Assembly (NCBI RefSeq): GCF_001975825.1
Contig: NZ_MTKN01000037.1
Span: 19,927-83,926 of the forward strand
Source of the DNA: [Flexibacter] sp. ATCC 35208
GTDB lineage: Bacteria > Bacteroidota > Bacteroidia > Chitinophagales > Chitinophagaceae
Direction of reading: 5' to 3'
DNA: 64,000 nt
Positions 9,627 to 16,334 of the stretch are shown here, piece by piece (position 1 is the stretch's first letter; every line of letters starts with the position of its first letter). Under the pieces are notes generated by a model. That model was not told the DNA's origin and made no database searches. It saw only the letters and a list, made by a program, of their open reading frames with translations. The position numbers and the translations under genes are program-made.

Positions 9627-10621
9627 AGTTTTTCAATTCTTTTTAACAGCTCAGATGGTACATTCAGCACGCCTGCGTTTACAATACGGGGCAGCATTTT
9701 AATTTTCCAGACAGGATCCTGGCGGAACACCGTTTTAAACACATCGAGGGCACGATCATCCATGCCTTTATTAGCCAGTTCTACAGCATACCAGAACTTC
9801 ATCTCGCTATTGCCGGGATTTAATTTTTCAGCCTTATTAAAGGCTTCATCAGCAGCGTCGGGATCGTTTTTTTCCAGGTAGTAGTATCCCAAATTCACAG
9901 CATCGTAGGCAGTTTTAATGATATAGATCCTTTTCAGTTCTTTGATGGGATCGGGGTTATCTTCCACCCTGATATCAACTTTACGGTCTAACCATATTTT
10001 TCCGGTAGGCTTCTTTCTTACAACGAGCAGGCAGGCTGATTGCTTTCCCCGGATATCACCACCGGCGGCTTGAGCGGCCTCCAAAGCAGCGATCATTCTA
10101 GCGGCCAGCGGACCATCCGTTTGTTCATAAGCAGCAGCCATCATTTTCCACACGTCTTTACTTTCAGCGGTATTTGCCTGAACGGAGTAAAACCTACCCT
10201 GCTGATGACCGGCTTCCGCTACGCACATTTTACCTGTACTGACAGCGATATTGCCATTGGTATCGAGAATAGCCAACTGTCTTATATCTCTGGCAGGATC
10301 TGCCTGCAACAGTTTGTGCAATACACTGTCTGGCGATATACCCTTTTTCAGCAAGGCCAGGCCATTAGGCCCAAAGCCAATATTCACCACAGCCTGTGTA
10401 GCGATAATCCCGGCCCCGGCTTCACCCCATGCTACAGTAGTACCTACTGAGAACCAATGGGACTGAACAGCTATACCCATATCTCCTGTTTCCGGATCAA
10501 ATGCTACAATCGAGAATGTATGCGCAAAAGGTTCTTCATTAATGTATTGTCCATGCATCCATTGAGGATGTATGAGCAGGTACATACAGATGAACAACAC
10601 ATGGAATCTGTATTTCAGCAT
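9623..10621 (-). CDS. Secreted DUF1028 (Ntn-hydrolase-like) protein with C-terminal TPR
   Basis: This 332-residue protein has a signal peptide (about residues 1-24, ending in HPQWMHGQ). A DUF1028 domain follows at about 30-225, with THTFSIVAFDPETGDMGIAVQS changed here to AHTFSIVAFD..., then AGIIATQAVVNIGFGPNGL. DUF1028 proteins resemble N-terminal-nucleophile hydrolases. Residues about 235-320 form helical TPR-like repeats (AVNLGYYYLEKNDPDAADEA). The gene overlaps unbL by 4 bases, so it is coupled to the enediyne cassette. DUF1028 is not a usual member of these clusters. A periplasmic amidase or self-protection role is a guess. Confidence 0.8.
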   Translation of the reverse strand: MLKYRFHVLFICMYLLIHPQWMHGQYINEEPFAHTFSIVAFDPETGDMGIAVQSHWFSVGTTVAWGEAGAGIIATQAVVNIGFGPNGLALLKKGISPDSVLHKLLQADPARDIRQLAILDTNGNIAVSTGKMCVAEAGHQQGRFYSVQANTAESKDVWKMMAAAYEQTDGPLAARMIAALEAAQAAGGDIRGKQSACLLVVRKKPTGKIWLDRKVDIRVEDNPDPIKELKRIYIIKTAYDAVNLGYYYLEKNDPDAADEAFNKAEKLNPGNSEMKFWYAVELANKGMDDRALDVFKTVFRQDPVWKIKMLPRIVNAGVLNVPSELLKRIEKL

Positions 10622-10630
10622 AGGAATTAA

Positions 10631-10927
10631 TCAAGCAAGTAAGGATTTCATTTTAAAGGCCAGTCCCATACTCCCGTCAATGTTGATTTTCCCCTCCATC
10701 AATGCCAGTATGGGATTGAGCTTTCCGCTTTTCATTTTATAAAAGGTGTTCAGATCCGTTTTAACGACACAGTTTGCCTCAACATCATCCTGGCTAATAA
10801 TATTTTTTTCCCCTGTACCGTCAATAAGGAAGATATGTTCTCCCATTACAAGCTTCATTTTAGCTTGAATGGGATCCATATCTTCTACCTGAACTCTCAT
10901 CTGGTCGAAGATTTCAGTTAATTCCAT
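10631..10927 (-). CDS. SCP2-like sterol/lipid-binding domain protein
   Basis: This 98-residue protein is a single SCP-2 domain. It includes AKMKLVMGEHIFLIDGTGEK, CVVKTDLNTFYKMKSGKLNP and ALMEGKINIDGSMGLAFKM, where the GKI.IDGDM-type segment is the family hallmark. SCP-2 domains bind hydrophobic ligands in a tunnel. It lies 9 bases upstream of the DUF1028 gene and 10 bases downstream of a Tat-type protein gene. In this operon it could carry the hydrophobic polyene or its derivative, which is inference. No catalytic residues are evident. Confidence 0.8.
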   Translation of the reverse strand: MELTEIFDQMRVQVEDMDPIQAKMKLVMGEHIFLIDGTGEKNIISQDDVEANCVVKTDLNTFYKMKSGKLNPILALMEGKINIDGSMGLAFKMKSLLA

Positions 10928-10937
10928 TAAATTTATT

Positions 10938-11525
10938 TTATGCTGCGCAAAAGATGATTTCGATGTTATTATTTTTTGTAACCAGGTTATTACTTTCTAT
11001 CTGGTACAGGTTAGCGCTTGTGGCAGAGAATGTTTCCAGTTGTGAGCAGGCCCTGGCAGATGCATCTTTGATGGCTAACTCACCATCGAAATAAATATTA
11101 TACTCGAAATTCATTTCCATTGTAGAAGGGAAGTCCTGGTTGAGGTAGTGGGATTTTACGCCACTTTTGAGGTTATTGGTTACTTCAAAACGAACTTCTT
11201 TACCTAGTAAATTGCTGTATGCGCTACCGTTCCAGCTATCGAGTGCGATGTCAATATAGCGGAGGCCATCACGTTTTTTTCCGGGGTTTTTAGTTGTGAA
11301 GTGGAGCGTGCCATCTAACACCAGTACTTCTGTGTGTCCATTCTTAGTGATGGCAAAAGTTGGATTTGTATTGGTGTAATAGGCGGCAGTCGTAGGGAAT
11401 GTCTCCTGGGATTCGCCTATGGTAACTTTCATTTTTTCCTTTTTGGGGAAGGAGAATGCGCCAGGTACTAATGGGGCACCAGCAAGGAAGATGGCCATGT
11501 TTTTACCAAAATCTCTTCTTTTCAT
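10938..11525 (-). CDS. Unrecognised exported protein, paralogue A (ends in Cys-Ala-Ala)
   Basis: This 195-residue protein is of no family I recognise. The N-terminus (MKRRDFGKNMAIFLAGAP) looks like a twin-arginine signal, RRxFxK followed by a hydrophobic stretch. Residues about 43-195 align with the 164-residue protein two genes upstream: shared features are TNTNPTFAITKNG, LVLDG, SNLLGKEVRFEVT, LNQDFPSTMEMNFEY and the C-terminal strand EIIFCAA. The C-termini align end to end, with a Cys at the third-last position in both. It lies 12 bases after a Cys-decarboxylase-type flavoprotein gene. It may be a substrate, carrier or binding protein for the cluster product. No enzymatic motif is visible. 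Confidence 0.75.
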   Translation of the reverse strand: MKRRDFGKNMAIFLAGAPLVPGAFSFPKKEKMKVTIGESQETFPTTAAYYTNTNPTFAITKNGHTEVLVLDGTLHFTTKNPGKKRDGLRYIDIALDSWNGSAYSNLLGKEVRFEVTNNLKSGVKSHYLNQDFPSTMEMNFEYNIYFDGELAIKDASARACSQLETFSATSANLYQIESNNLVTKNNNIEIIFCAA

Positions 11526-11537
11526 TTGTTTAAGATT

Positions 11538-12089
11538 TTAAGGATTAGACATACTCAATACATGATTGATAACGGAGATCACGTCTTTTAATAATGGCAT
11601 GACGCCAAACGTTTCTTTCATTCCTTCAATCTCTATTCCCCGACGGGGTTCCATGATGTAGTGTCCATCGTTCTGCAGCACTTTGAGGTTGCGCTGAACA
11701 GTGTTGGCATACCACATGTTTTCGTTCATCGAGGGAACAAAAATTACCGGGGCCTTGGCAGCTACGATGGTAGTAGATATGAGGTCATCACAAATACCAT
11801 TGGCAGCTTTTGCTATGATGTTAGCAGTAGCAGGCATTATCATGATGAGATCAGCTTCCTGTGTAAGTTTGATATGAGGCACGAGGGTATCATCACTTAC
11901 ATCGTAAGTGTTGGTAAATACTTCATTACCTGAATGTATTTTTAATGCATATGGAGTGACAAACTTTGTAGCATTATCTGATACCATGATGAAGACGCGT
12001 GCATTCAATTCTTTCCTTATCTGCAGGACATAAGAAGGCATTACAACCGCAGCGACAGCCCCGGTAATGCAGACTAAAATGGTCTTCAA
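11538..12089 (-). CDS. HFCD-type flavoprotein (EpiD/Dfp-like decarboxylase)
   Basis: This 183-residue protein belongs to the homo-oligomeric flavin-containing Cys decarboxylase family (EpiD, MrsD, CoaC domain). Visible motifs are the N-terminal Rossmann strand and loop ILVCITGAVAA, a histidine at position 72 in VPHIKLT that matches the catalytic His, PATAN at 86-90 (the PASANT motif) and PSMNENMW at 119-126 (the PxMNxxMW motif). At 183 residues it is a stand-alone protein, not the two-domain CoaBC. It lies between two paralogous small proteins, one ending in Cys. EpiD relatives oxidatively decarboxylate C-terminal Cys of peptides; a 4'-phosphopantothenoylcysteine role is the less likely alternative. 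Confidence 0.88.
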   Translation of the reverse strand: MKTILVCITGAVAAVVMPSYVLQIRKELNARVFIMVSDNATKFVTPYALKIHSGNEVFTNTYDVSDDTLVPHIKLTQEADLIMIMPATANIIAKAANGICDDLISTTIVAAKAPVIFVPSMNENMWYANTVQRNLKVLQNDGHYIMEPRRGIEIEGMKETFGVMPLLKDVISVINHVLSMSNP

Positions 12090-12127
12090 AAATTCTGATT
12101 TACCTGTAAGAATGAATTTGGACTACA

Positions 12128-12622
12128 TTAACAGGCGCAGGCAACTACATCAACAGTAGTGTCTTCTCCCAGTGTCATGCTTTTTCCGGCTACACGGAAC
12201 ATATCATTAGGCTTTGGCGGGAAGCTGTTGATCTGACCTTCAGCAGAGCCACTGAGGCCGGATTTGATTACTTCACCATTTACCATTACCTCGTATTCCA
12301 TGTTGAATTCGAGCTTAGAAGGGAAGTCTTTGTTTAACTGAAGGGCAGTAACTTTACTATTGTCGCCCAGGTCTGTGATTCTGAATCCGATATCACAACC
12401 TAATAATTTGCTGGTAGCTTTTGCTTCCCAGTACTTAACATCCACGCCCACATGGCGGTTGCCGCCATCATTTTTTTTAGGGTCAGATGTTTTTACTTCC
12501 ATTTTAGCATCAAAAACGAGAATTTCACGTTCCCCTTTACGTGTAATCAGGAAAATTGGATTGGAGTTGATAAGAAAAGTGTTTGCGGAAGGGAACATTA
12601 CTTCATTTGAAGATGTCGACAT
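12128..12622 (-). CDS. Unrecognised protein, paralogue B (ends in Cys-Ala-Cys)
   Basis: This 164-residue protein is the first gene of the operon and is of no family I recognise. It has no signal peptide. It aligns over its whole length with paralogue A: INSNPIFLITRKG, ILVFDAKMEV, SKLLGCDIGFRIT, LNKDFPSKLEFNMEYEV and a C-terminal strand ending VVACAC. The very last residue is Cys, directly upstream of a Cys-decarboxylase-type flavoprotein gene (38-base gap). A protein of this size ending in Cys could be the decarboxylase substrate. The penultimate Ala fits known EpiD specificity, but the Cys at -3 is less usual. This pairing is inference. Confidence 0.75.
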   Translation of the reverse strand: MSTSSNEVMFPSANTFLINSNPIFLITRKGEREILVFDAKMEVKTSDPKKNDGGNRHVGVDVKYWEAKATSKLLGCDIGFRITDLGDNSKVTALQLNKDFPSKLEFNMEYEVMVNGEVIKSGLSGSAEGQINSFPPKPNDMFRVAGKSMTLGEDTTVDVVACAC

Positions 12623-13073
12623 ACAAGTTGATTTAAAGTGTAAACAAAAAGGAGTAATAACCGAAAGGAGATGGGATCTACTTTACAGCACGTAATTCAA
12701 TGGTTAATGAATTAGGGTACATATAGGTAATTATTAAGTTAGTTCGCTATGGGTTGTAAATGTAGCTATAGGTTGAATATATCCGAGCAACTTGGTAAAT
12801 CCTTAAAGAATATACCTAAGTTAATTTTTTATTTTTAATAAAACAAGTTAGAACAACTAATATTTTTTCTGAGTAGATACAGGATAAAGTTATTTCATAA
12901 GTGCCAATTAGAGGTTTCCACCTATATGGTGTATAGTAGACAATACTTGACATAATCCGGGATTATTTCCCCCAAATCTGCTCAAAGCAGGAAATGAAAT
13001 TTTACGTTGGGCTACCTTATGTACTCATGCTCAATTGTATCCTCTTTGATGAATAATGATCAATTTTTGATAA
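12623..13073. other. Non-coding leader upstream of the enediyne-type operon
   Basis: About 450 AT-rich bases between the operon and a forward gene remnant. I found no open frame with family features and no convincing TAnnTTTG element on the minus strand, so the operon promoter is not located. Two AAGGAG-like runs near 12650-12670 are on the plus strand and lead to no gene. Confidence 0.4.
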
Positions 13074-13385
13074 TTCAATTCAAAGGGGAAAGGGGGGAAA
13101 CTCAACCTGATGGGACCTGAAAATATAACGCTTAGCGATGTTGCACTTCGATTATCTTCTTTAACAGATAAACCTGTACGTTACAGACAGGAGTCCTTTG
13201 AGGAAATCAAATTCCGTTTAAACAATTGGGGAATTGGAGAAACAATACAAAACGAACTAATAGATCTATTTAAGGCCTTGGGTGATCCCAATGGCGCTTA
13301 TGCTACTCCACGTACTCCCGAGGCATACACAGCTACCTTGTTTGATCAGTTTGTAATAAATAAGCTAATGCCGGTATTACTATAA
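13074..13385 (+). pseudogene. Remnant of an NmrA-like NAD(P)-binding oxidoreductase (3' end only)
   Basis: The frame is open from 13074, with an internal ATG at 13110, and ends at 13385. LNLMGPENITLSDVALRLS, KPVRYRQESFEEIKFRL and the final helical part resemble the C-terminal third of NmrA/SDR-type proteins, in which a TGPE.LT..E.A..LS motif precedes the end. The N-terminal Rossmann fold is missing and the upstream sequence has an in-frame stop at 13071. I therefore read it as a 5'-truncated remnant. Confidence 0.6.
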
Positions 13386-14375
13386 TTTTGAAGAATTTTT
13401 ACTGAATAAAAAGGACTTTGTGGAGTGTTGAATGAACTTGCTTTCAGTACAGATACTTATTATTTGGGAAAGCTAAAAGAAGATGTGTATGGAAAGAATA
13501 CCGTTGGTGATTATGATTTCTGTGGATACTATAATTAATGGTGGGTTGATAGGGGATGATACAATTGTAGCAGGAGTTGTCGCAGGTCGTATTCCGGTCA
13601 AATGGTGTGTCTTTGGTGTCAGAATGATTAGTAAATAAGGTGGGAAGCGGTTTTTTTGAGAAACGAAAATTACTGTAAATCAATGATTTGAAAGGTTGTA
13701 AAGTGCTCATCAGCGGTAAGTTATCGATTGCGCTGTGCAAAATCCTTGAGGTGGGGATTTATAAATGAAACACCTTGAAATTATCCGGCAGGTAATCAAT
13801 TCTGCCCGACAAGGTCTAGTCAACTACTGGAAGCGAGTCTTGCGTAGTCATTATAGATGATGGCGCGAAGTGTAGACAGCGACTGCTGACGGTATGCTAT
13901 TGAGACTCGAAACTGTCCTGAATGTTGAGGCTTTAGTTGTTCGAAATGCTTAAGCAACATCAAACCTGCGTTATTGACGATTAGGGGCGATTCGACCGGG
14001 GGCTAAGAACATATCAAAGGCAGACAGGGGTAGTCCGGGAACACAGGAGAGCCTAACGTCTCCCATTGAATGTCTGTTGTTTTTCAAATATACTCATTTG
14101 GAACCTTTGATTGCATGAGAATAAAGTAGTAATAAAATCGGCCGGAGTTGTGCTATTCGCTTAATGCGGATATCCCTAATCATTCTCTCTGTGGTAGCTA
14201 AAATTAAGGAAAAGCTAGAAAGAAACAGTTATTCGACTCCTGTGATCCTGACTTAGAAAAAAAAACTTGCATTTATGCAGGGCTTTTGTTTTAGCAAGTT
14301 CCAGGTAAGAGAAACTGATCAGTTTTTTTGGAGTGTTTGTTGATGTATATCAACTTTCTTAATAAGGAAAGGAAG
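13386..14375. other. Gene-free stretch with a structured RNA-like segment (about 13820-14080)
   Basis: About one kilobase without a convincing gene. A 98-codon minus-strand frame at 13444-13740 has no family features. From about 13820 to 14080 the sequence is GC-richer than its surroundings and rich in short complementary runs, for example GGAGA...TCTCC around 14049-14062, and it has no long frame. It looks like the transcribed non-coding part of a mobile element, possibly the 5' domain of a group II intron without its reverse transcriptase, but I cannot identify it with certainty. Confidence 0.3.
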
Positions 14376-14383
14376 TAAATTTG
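14376..14383 (+). promoter_or_regulatory. Candidate -7 element TAAATTTG
   Basis: An exact TAnnTTTG match, the Bacteroidota -7 consensus, 54 bases before the ATG of the NTF2-like gene. The -33 TTTG half is not evident. A TTG start at 14381 would lie inside this element, which favours the ATG at 14438. Confidence 0.35.
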
Positions 14384-14437
14384 ATTATTGATGTTATCTC
14401 CAGTAATGGAGCCGATTATCCAAAAAAACAAACTAAA

Positions 14438-14797
14438 ATGGCAAGTAAAGTATTTAGCGAACTGGAAGAAATACATGTGGCTGCCTGGAATGAAAAAGAT
14501 AGGGCAAGACGGGATGAGCTGCTTAAAAAGATCTATTCAGATGATATTAAAATGTATGATAATGAATTAATTCTCGACAGTTTAAAAGCAGTATCGGATT
14601 TTATTGGAAAGCTTATAGCTGAAGATCCTGCTTATAATTTTTCCGCAGCCAAACCTATTGAATCACTTCAAAACAGTGCAAGGCTTTTCGGCCACATTCA
14701 AACCAGTAAAGGAATGTTAAATAGTATGGACTTTTTTCTTATCGAGGATGAAAAAGTGAAACATTTATATGCTTTTTTGACGCCTGCGGACCATTAG
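14438..14797 (+). CDS. NTF2-like / SnoaL-like small protein
   Basis: About 119 residues from ATG 14438 (MASKVFSELEEIHVAAWNEKDRARRDELL). This is the usual opening of NTF2-like fold proteins, with a helix carrying a WN..D...R pattern and then a short helix before YSDDIKMYD. The later strands (SARLFGHIQTSKG, MDFFLIEDEKVKHLYAFL) complete a cone-like fold. Such proteins are small ligand-binding or enzymatic domains without a fixed function. A longer frame begins at a TTG at 14381, but that codon overlaps a promoter-like element and the added residues have no family character. Confidence 0.6.
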   Translation: MASKVFSELEEIHVAAWNEKDRARRDELLKKIYSDDIKMYDNELILDSLKAVSDFIGKLIAEDPAYNFSAAKPIESLQNSARLFGHIQTSKGMLNSMDFFLIEDEKVKHLYAFLTPADH

Positions 14798-14892
14798 GTC
14801 TGGATTATCGATTATTAAGTGGCGAATCTATAAATCCGAAGCGGGTGTTTCATTTAATTGAAGCACCCGCTTCGTGAATACATGATTTTTTA

Positions 14893-15138
14893 TTAAGTAG
14901 TTTGTTCACCAATAGCCCACCGACTTTCTTTACGTATATTAAACCACATTTGAAGAAAAAAACGCTCTTTGGCAGGCCCAATAAATGCTTCTGTATGGAG
15001 TGTATCGCTATCCACGGGCATAATTTGAAAATCACCCTTTTTCATGGATTCAGGCATTTCCTTAATTTCACCATCAATTAGTAGTAAAACTGCCTAAAAA
15101 CCTGCATGTGGATGAGGTTGACGTATATCAACGGATAC
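14893..15138 (-). pseudogene. Broken pirin/cupin-type gene
   Basis: Read on the minus strand, this encodes VSVDIRQPHPHAGF, then a TAG stop, then AVLLLIDGEIKEMPES, GDFQIMPVDSDTLHTEAF and FFLQMWFNIRKESRW before a TAA at 14895-14893. The HPHAGF...GEI...GD..M....LHTE...LQ.W.N pattern is that of pirin-type cupins, including the metal-binding His residues. The in-frame stop in place of the usual Glu/Gln after GF, and the lack of an upstream start, make it a pseudogene. It lies divergent to a Crp-type regulator gene 48 bases away. Confidence 0.65.
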
Positions 15139-15186
15139 CTATATGGAGGGCCTCGTTAATTTGGCAATATTTTTTAGATTTGTAAA

Positions 15187-15783
15187 ATGGTTACAGCACT
15201 TCTTAACTATTTAATCAAACAATCGTCTACACCTCTTTCAGATGTGGATAAACAGTTAATCCGAAAGGCATTTGTACCTAAGCAGTTTAAGAAAAGGCAG
15301 TTCTTATTACAGGAAGGCGAAATATGCAAATACATTTCGTTTATCGTAAAAGGGGCGATCCGCCAATACACTGTCGACGATAAAGGAAATGAACGTGTAC
15401 TGAATTTGGGTATAGAAAATTGGTGGATGTCCGACAGAGAAAGCTACCACAAACAATCGCCTTCTATATACAACATAGATGCCTGGGAAGAAACCCAAGT
15501 GCTAATGCTACCTAAACTAGATGGGTGGTATGATAAAGTAAATGCTATTCCTGCATTTTGTGAAATGCGGAAAAAACTGGACGATGCCCATCACATGGCA
15601 ATGCAGTGCAGATTAAATTCTGCAATCAATAATACCGCAGAATATCGATATGATGAACTAGTTCAGAAATATCCAGAATTCCTGCAACGATTTCCACAAC
15701 ATATCATTGCCTCCTACTTAGGGATGACTAAAGAAACACTTAGCCGTATTCGTAACCAACAGCCCAAAACTTTACACCCGTAA
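15187..15783 (+). CDS. Crp/Fnr family transcriptional regulator
   Basis: A 198-residue protein with a cyclic-nucleotide-binding-like domain at about 15-120 (FLLQEGEICKYISFIVKGAIRQYTVDDKGNERVL). A C-terminal helix-turn-helix follows at about 165-192 (PQHIIASYLGMTKETLSRIRNQ). The cyclic-nucleotide phosphate-binding Arg motif is not clear, as is usual in Bacteroidota members of this family that respond to other signals. It starts 48 bases from the divergent broken pirin gene, which may have been its former target. Confidence 0.85.
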   Translation: MVTALLNYLIKQSSTPLSDVDKQLIRKAFVPKQFKKRQFLLQEGEICKYISFIVKGAIRQYTVDDKGNERVLNLGIENWWMSDRESYHKQSPSIYNIDAWEETQVLMLPKLDGWYDKVNAIPAFCEMRKKLDDAHHMAMQCRLNSAINNTAEYRYDELVQKYPEFLQRFPQHIIASYLGMTKETLSRIRNQQPKTLHP

Positions 15784-15912
15784 TACAAACATGCTGTTTT
15801 AAGTGTCTCGGTTGGTCATTTTTCTCAAAGAGAAACTTCGAACCACAGAACCGAATGTAATATTAGAGTTGATAAGTAGGCCCTCAGAGGGCTCAGAAGA
15901 AGAGAAAAAAAG

Positions 15913-15938
15913 AAAGGTCGGAGAATTCTCCGACCTTT
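15913..15938. terminator. Perfect 26-base palindrome (terminator-like)
   Basis: AAAGGTCGGAGA and its exact complement TCTCCGACCTTT meet around an AATT centre, so the element is a perfect hairpin. It could end transcription from the Crp-type gene. The core GTCGGAGAATTCTCCGAC recurs nearly unchanged at 22387-22418. Confidence 0.6.
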
Positions 15939-15946
15939 CCATTAGT

Positions 15947-15966
15947 GTGCCCAGTAGCGGTAAGTT
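15947..15966 (-). repeat. tRNA-3'-end-like scar 1 (GTGCCCAGTAGCGGTAAG)
   Basis: GTGCCCAG read on the plus strand is the complement of a tRNA 3' acceptor end, as in tRNA-Leu at 43243. It directly follows a terminator-like palindrome. It shares TGCCC-GTAGCGGTAAGTT with scar 2 at 19136 apart from one base. No complete tRNA is present. Confidence 0.45.
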
Positions 15967-16334
15967 TTTTAACCAGGTGTGGTTGATAATTAATAAATTG
16001 TATCAGCTATTCATACTGAATATTCCTCATTTCCTATAAACTTGTATTTAAATTCTGCGTATTTAGCTCATTGTTTCTGCCGGCAAACTTGGGACACCCT
16101 GGTTTCGATCATTCATCCCCGCGACCTGTTATTGTGACTGGTTAAGATGCACAGGATAAAATATTGACGTCAGGTAGATCCCGGCATGTCCTTATATATG
16201 GATATTTATTTCCTGAAATGATCCTTGTCTTTGCGGCATAAATCATCAACAATACCCGATATAGAAAGAGTCATCGCCGTCTATGACAAAACAACCAAAG
16301 ACTTCATTCCCCGGAAATGGCCTTTGTCTTAATG

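Larger units (their letters stand above)
15784..16334. other. Gene-free stretch holding a hairpin/tRNA-end scar
   Basis: About 550 bases without a supported gene. A 78-codon frame at 15803-16039 runs through the palindrome and the tRNA-end-like sequence and has no protein-family character. The only structure seen is the palindrome at 15913-15938 and the adjacent GTGCCCAG sequence. Confidence 0.5.

Noticed and set aside
13444..13740. 98-codon minus-strand frame
   Set aside because: Low-complexity composition with many Asn, His and Tyr, no family features and no upstream signals.
15803..16039. 78-codon plus-strand frame
   Set aside because: It reads through a perfect palindrome and a tRNA-end-like sequence, which explains its coding-like look.
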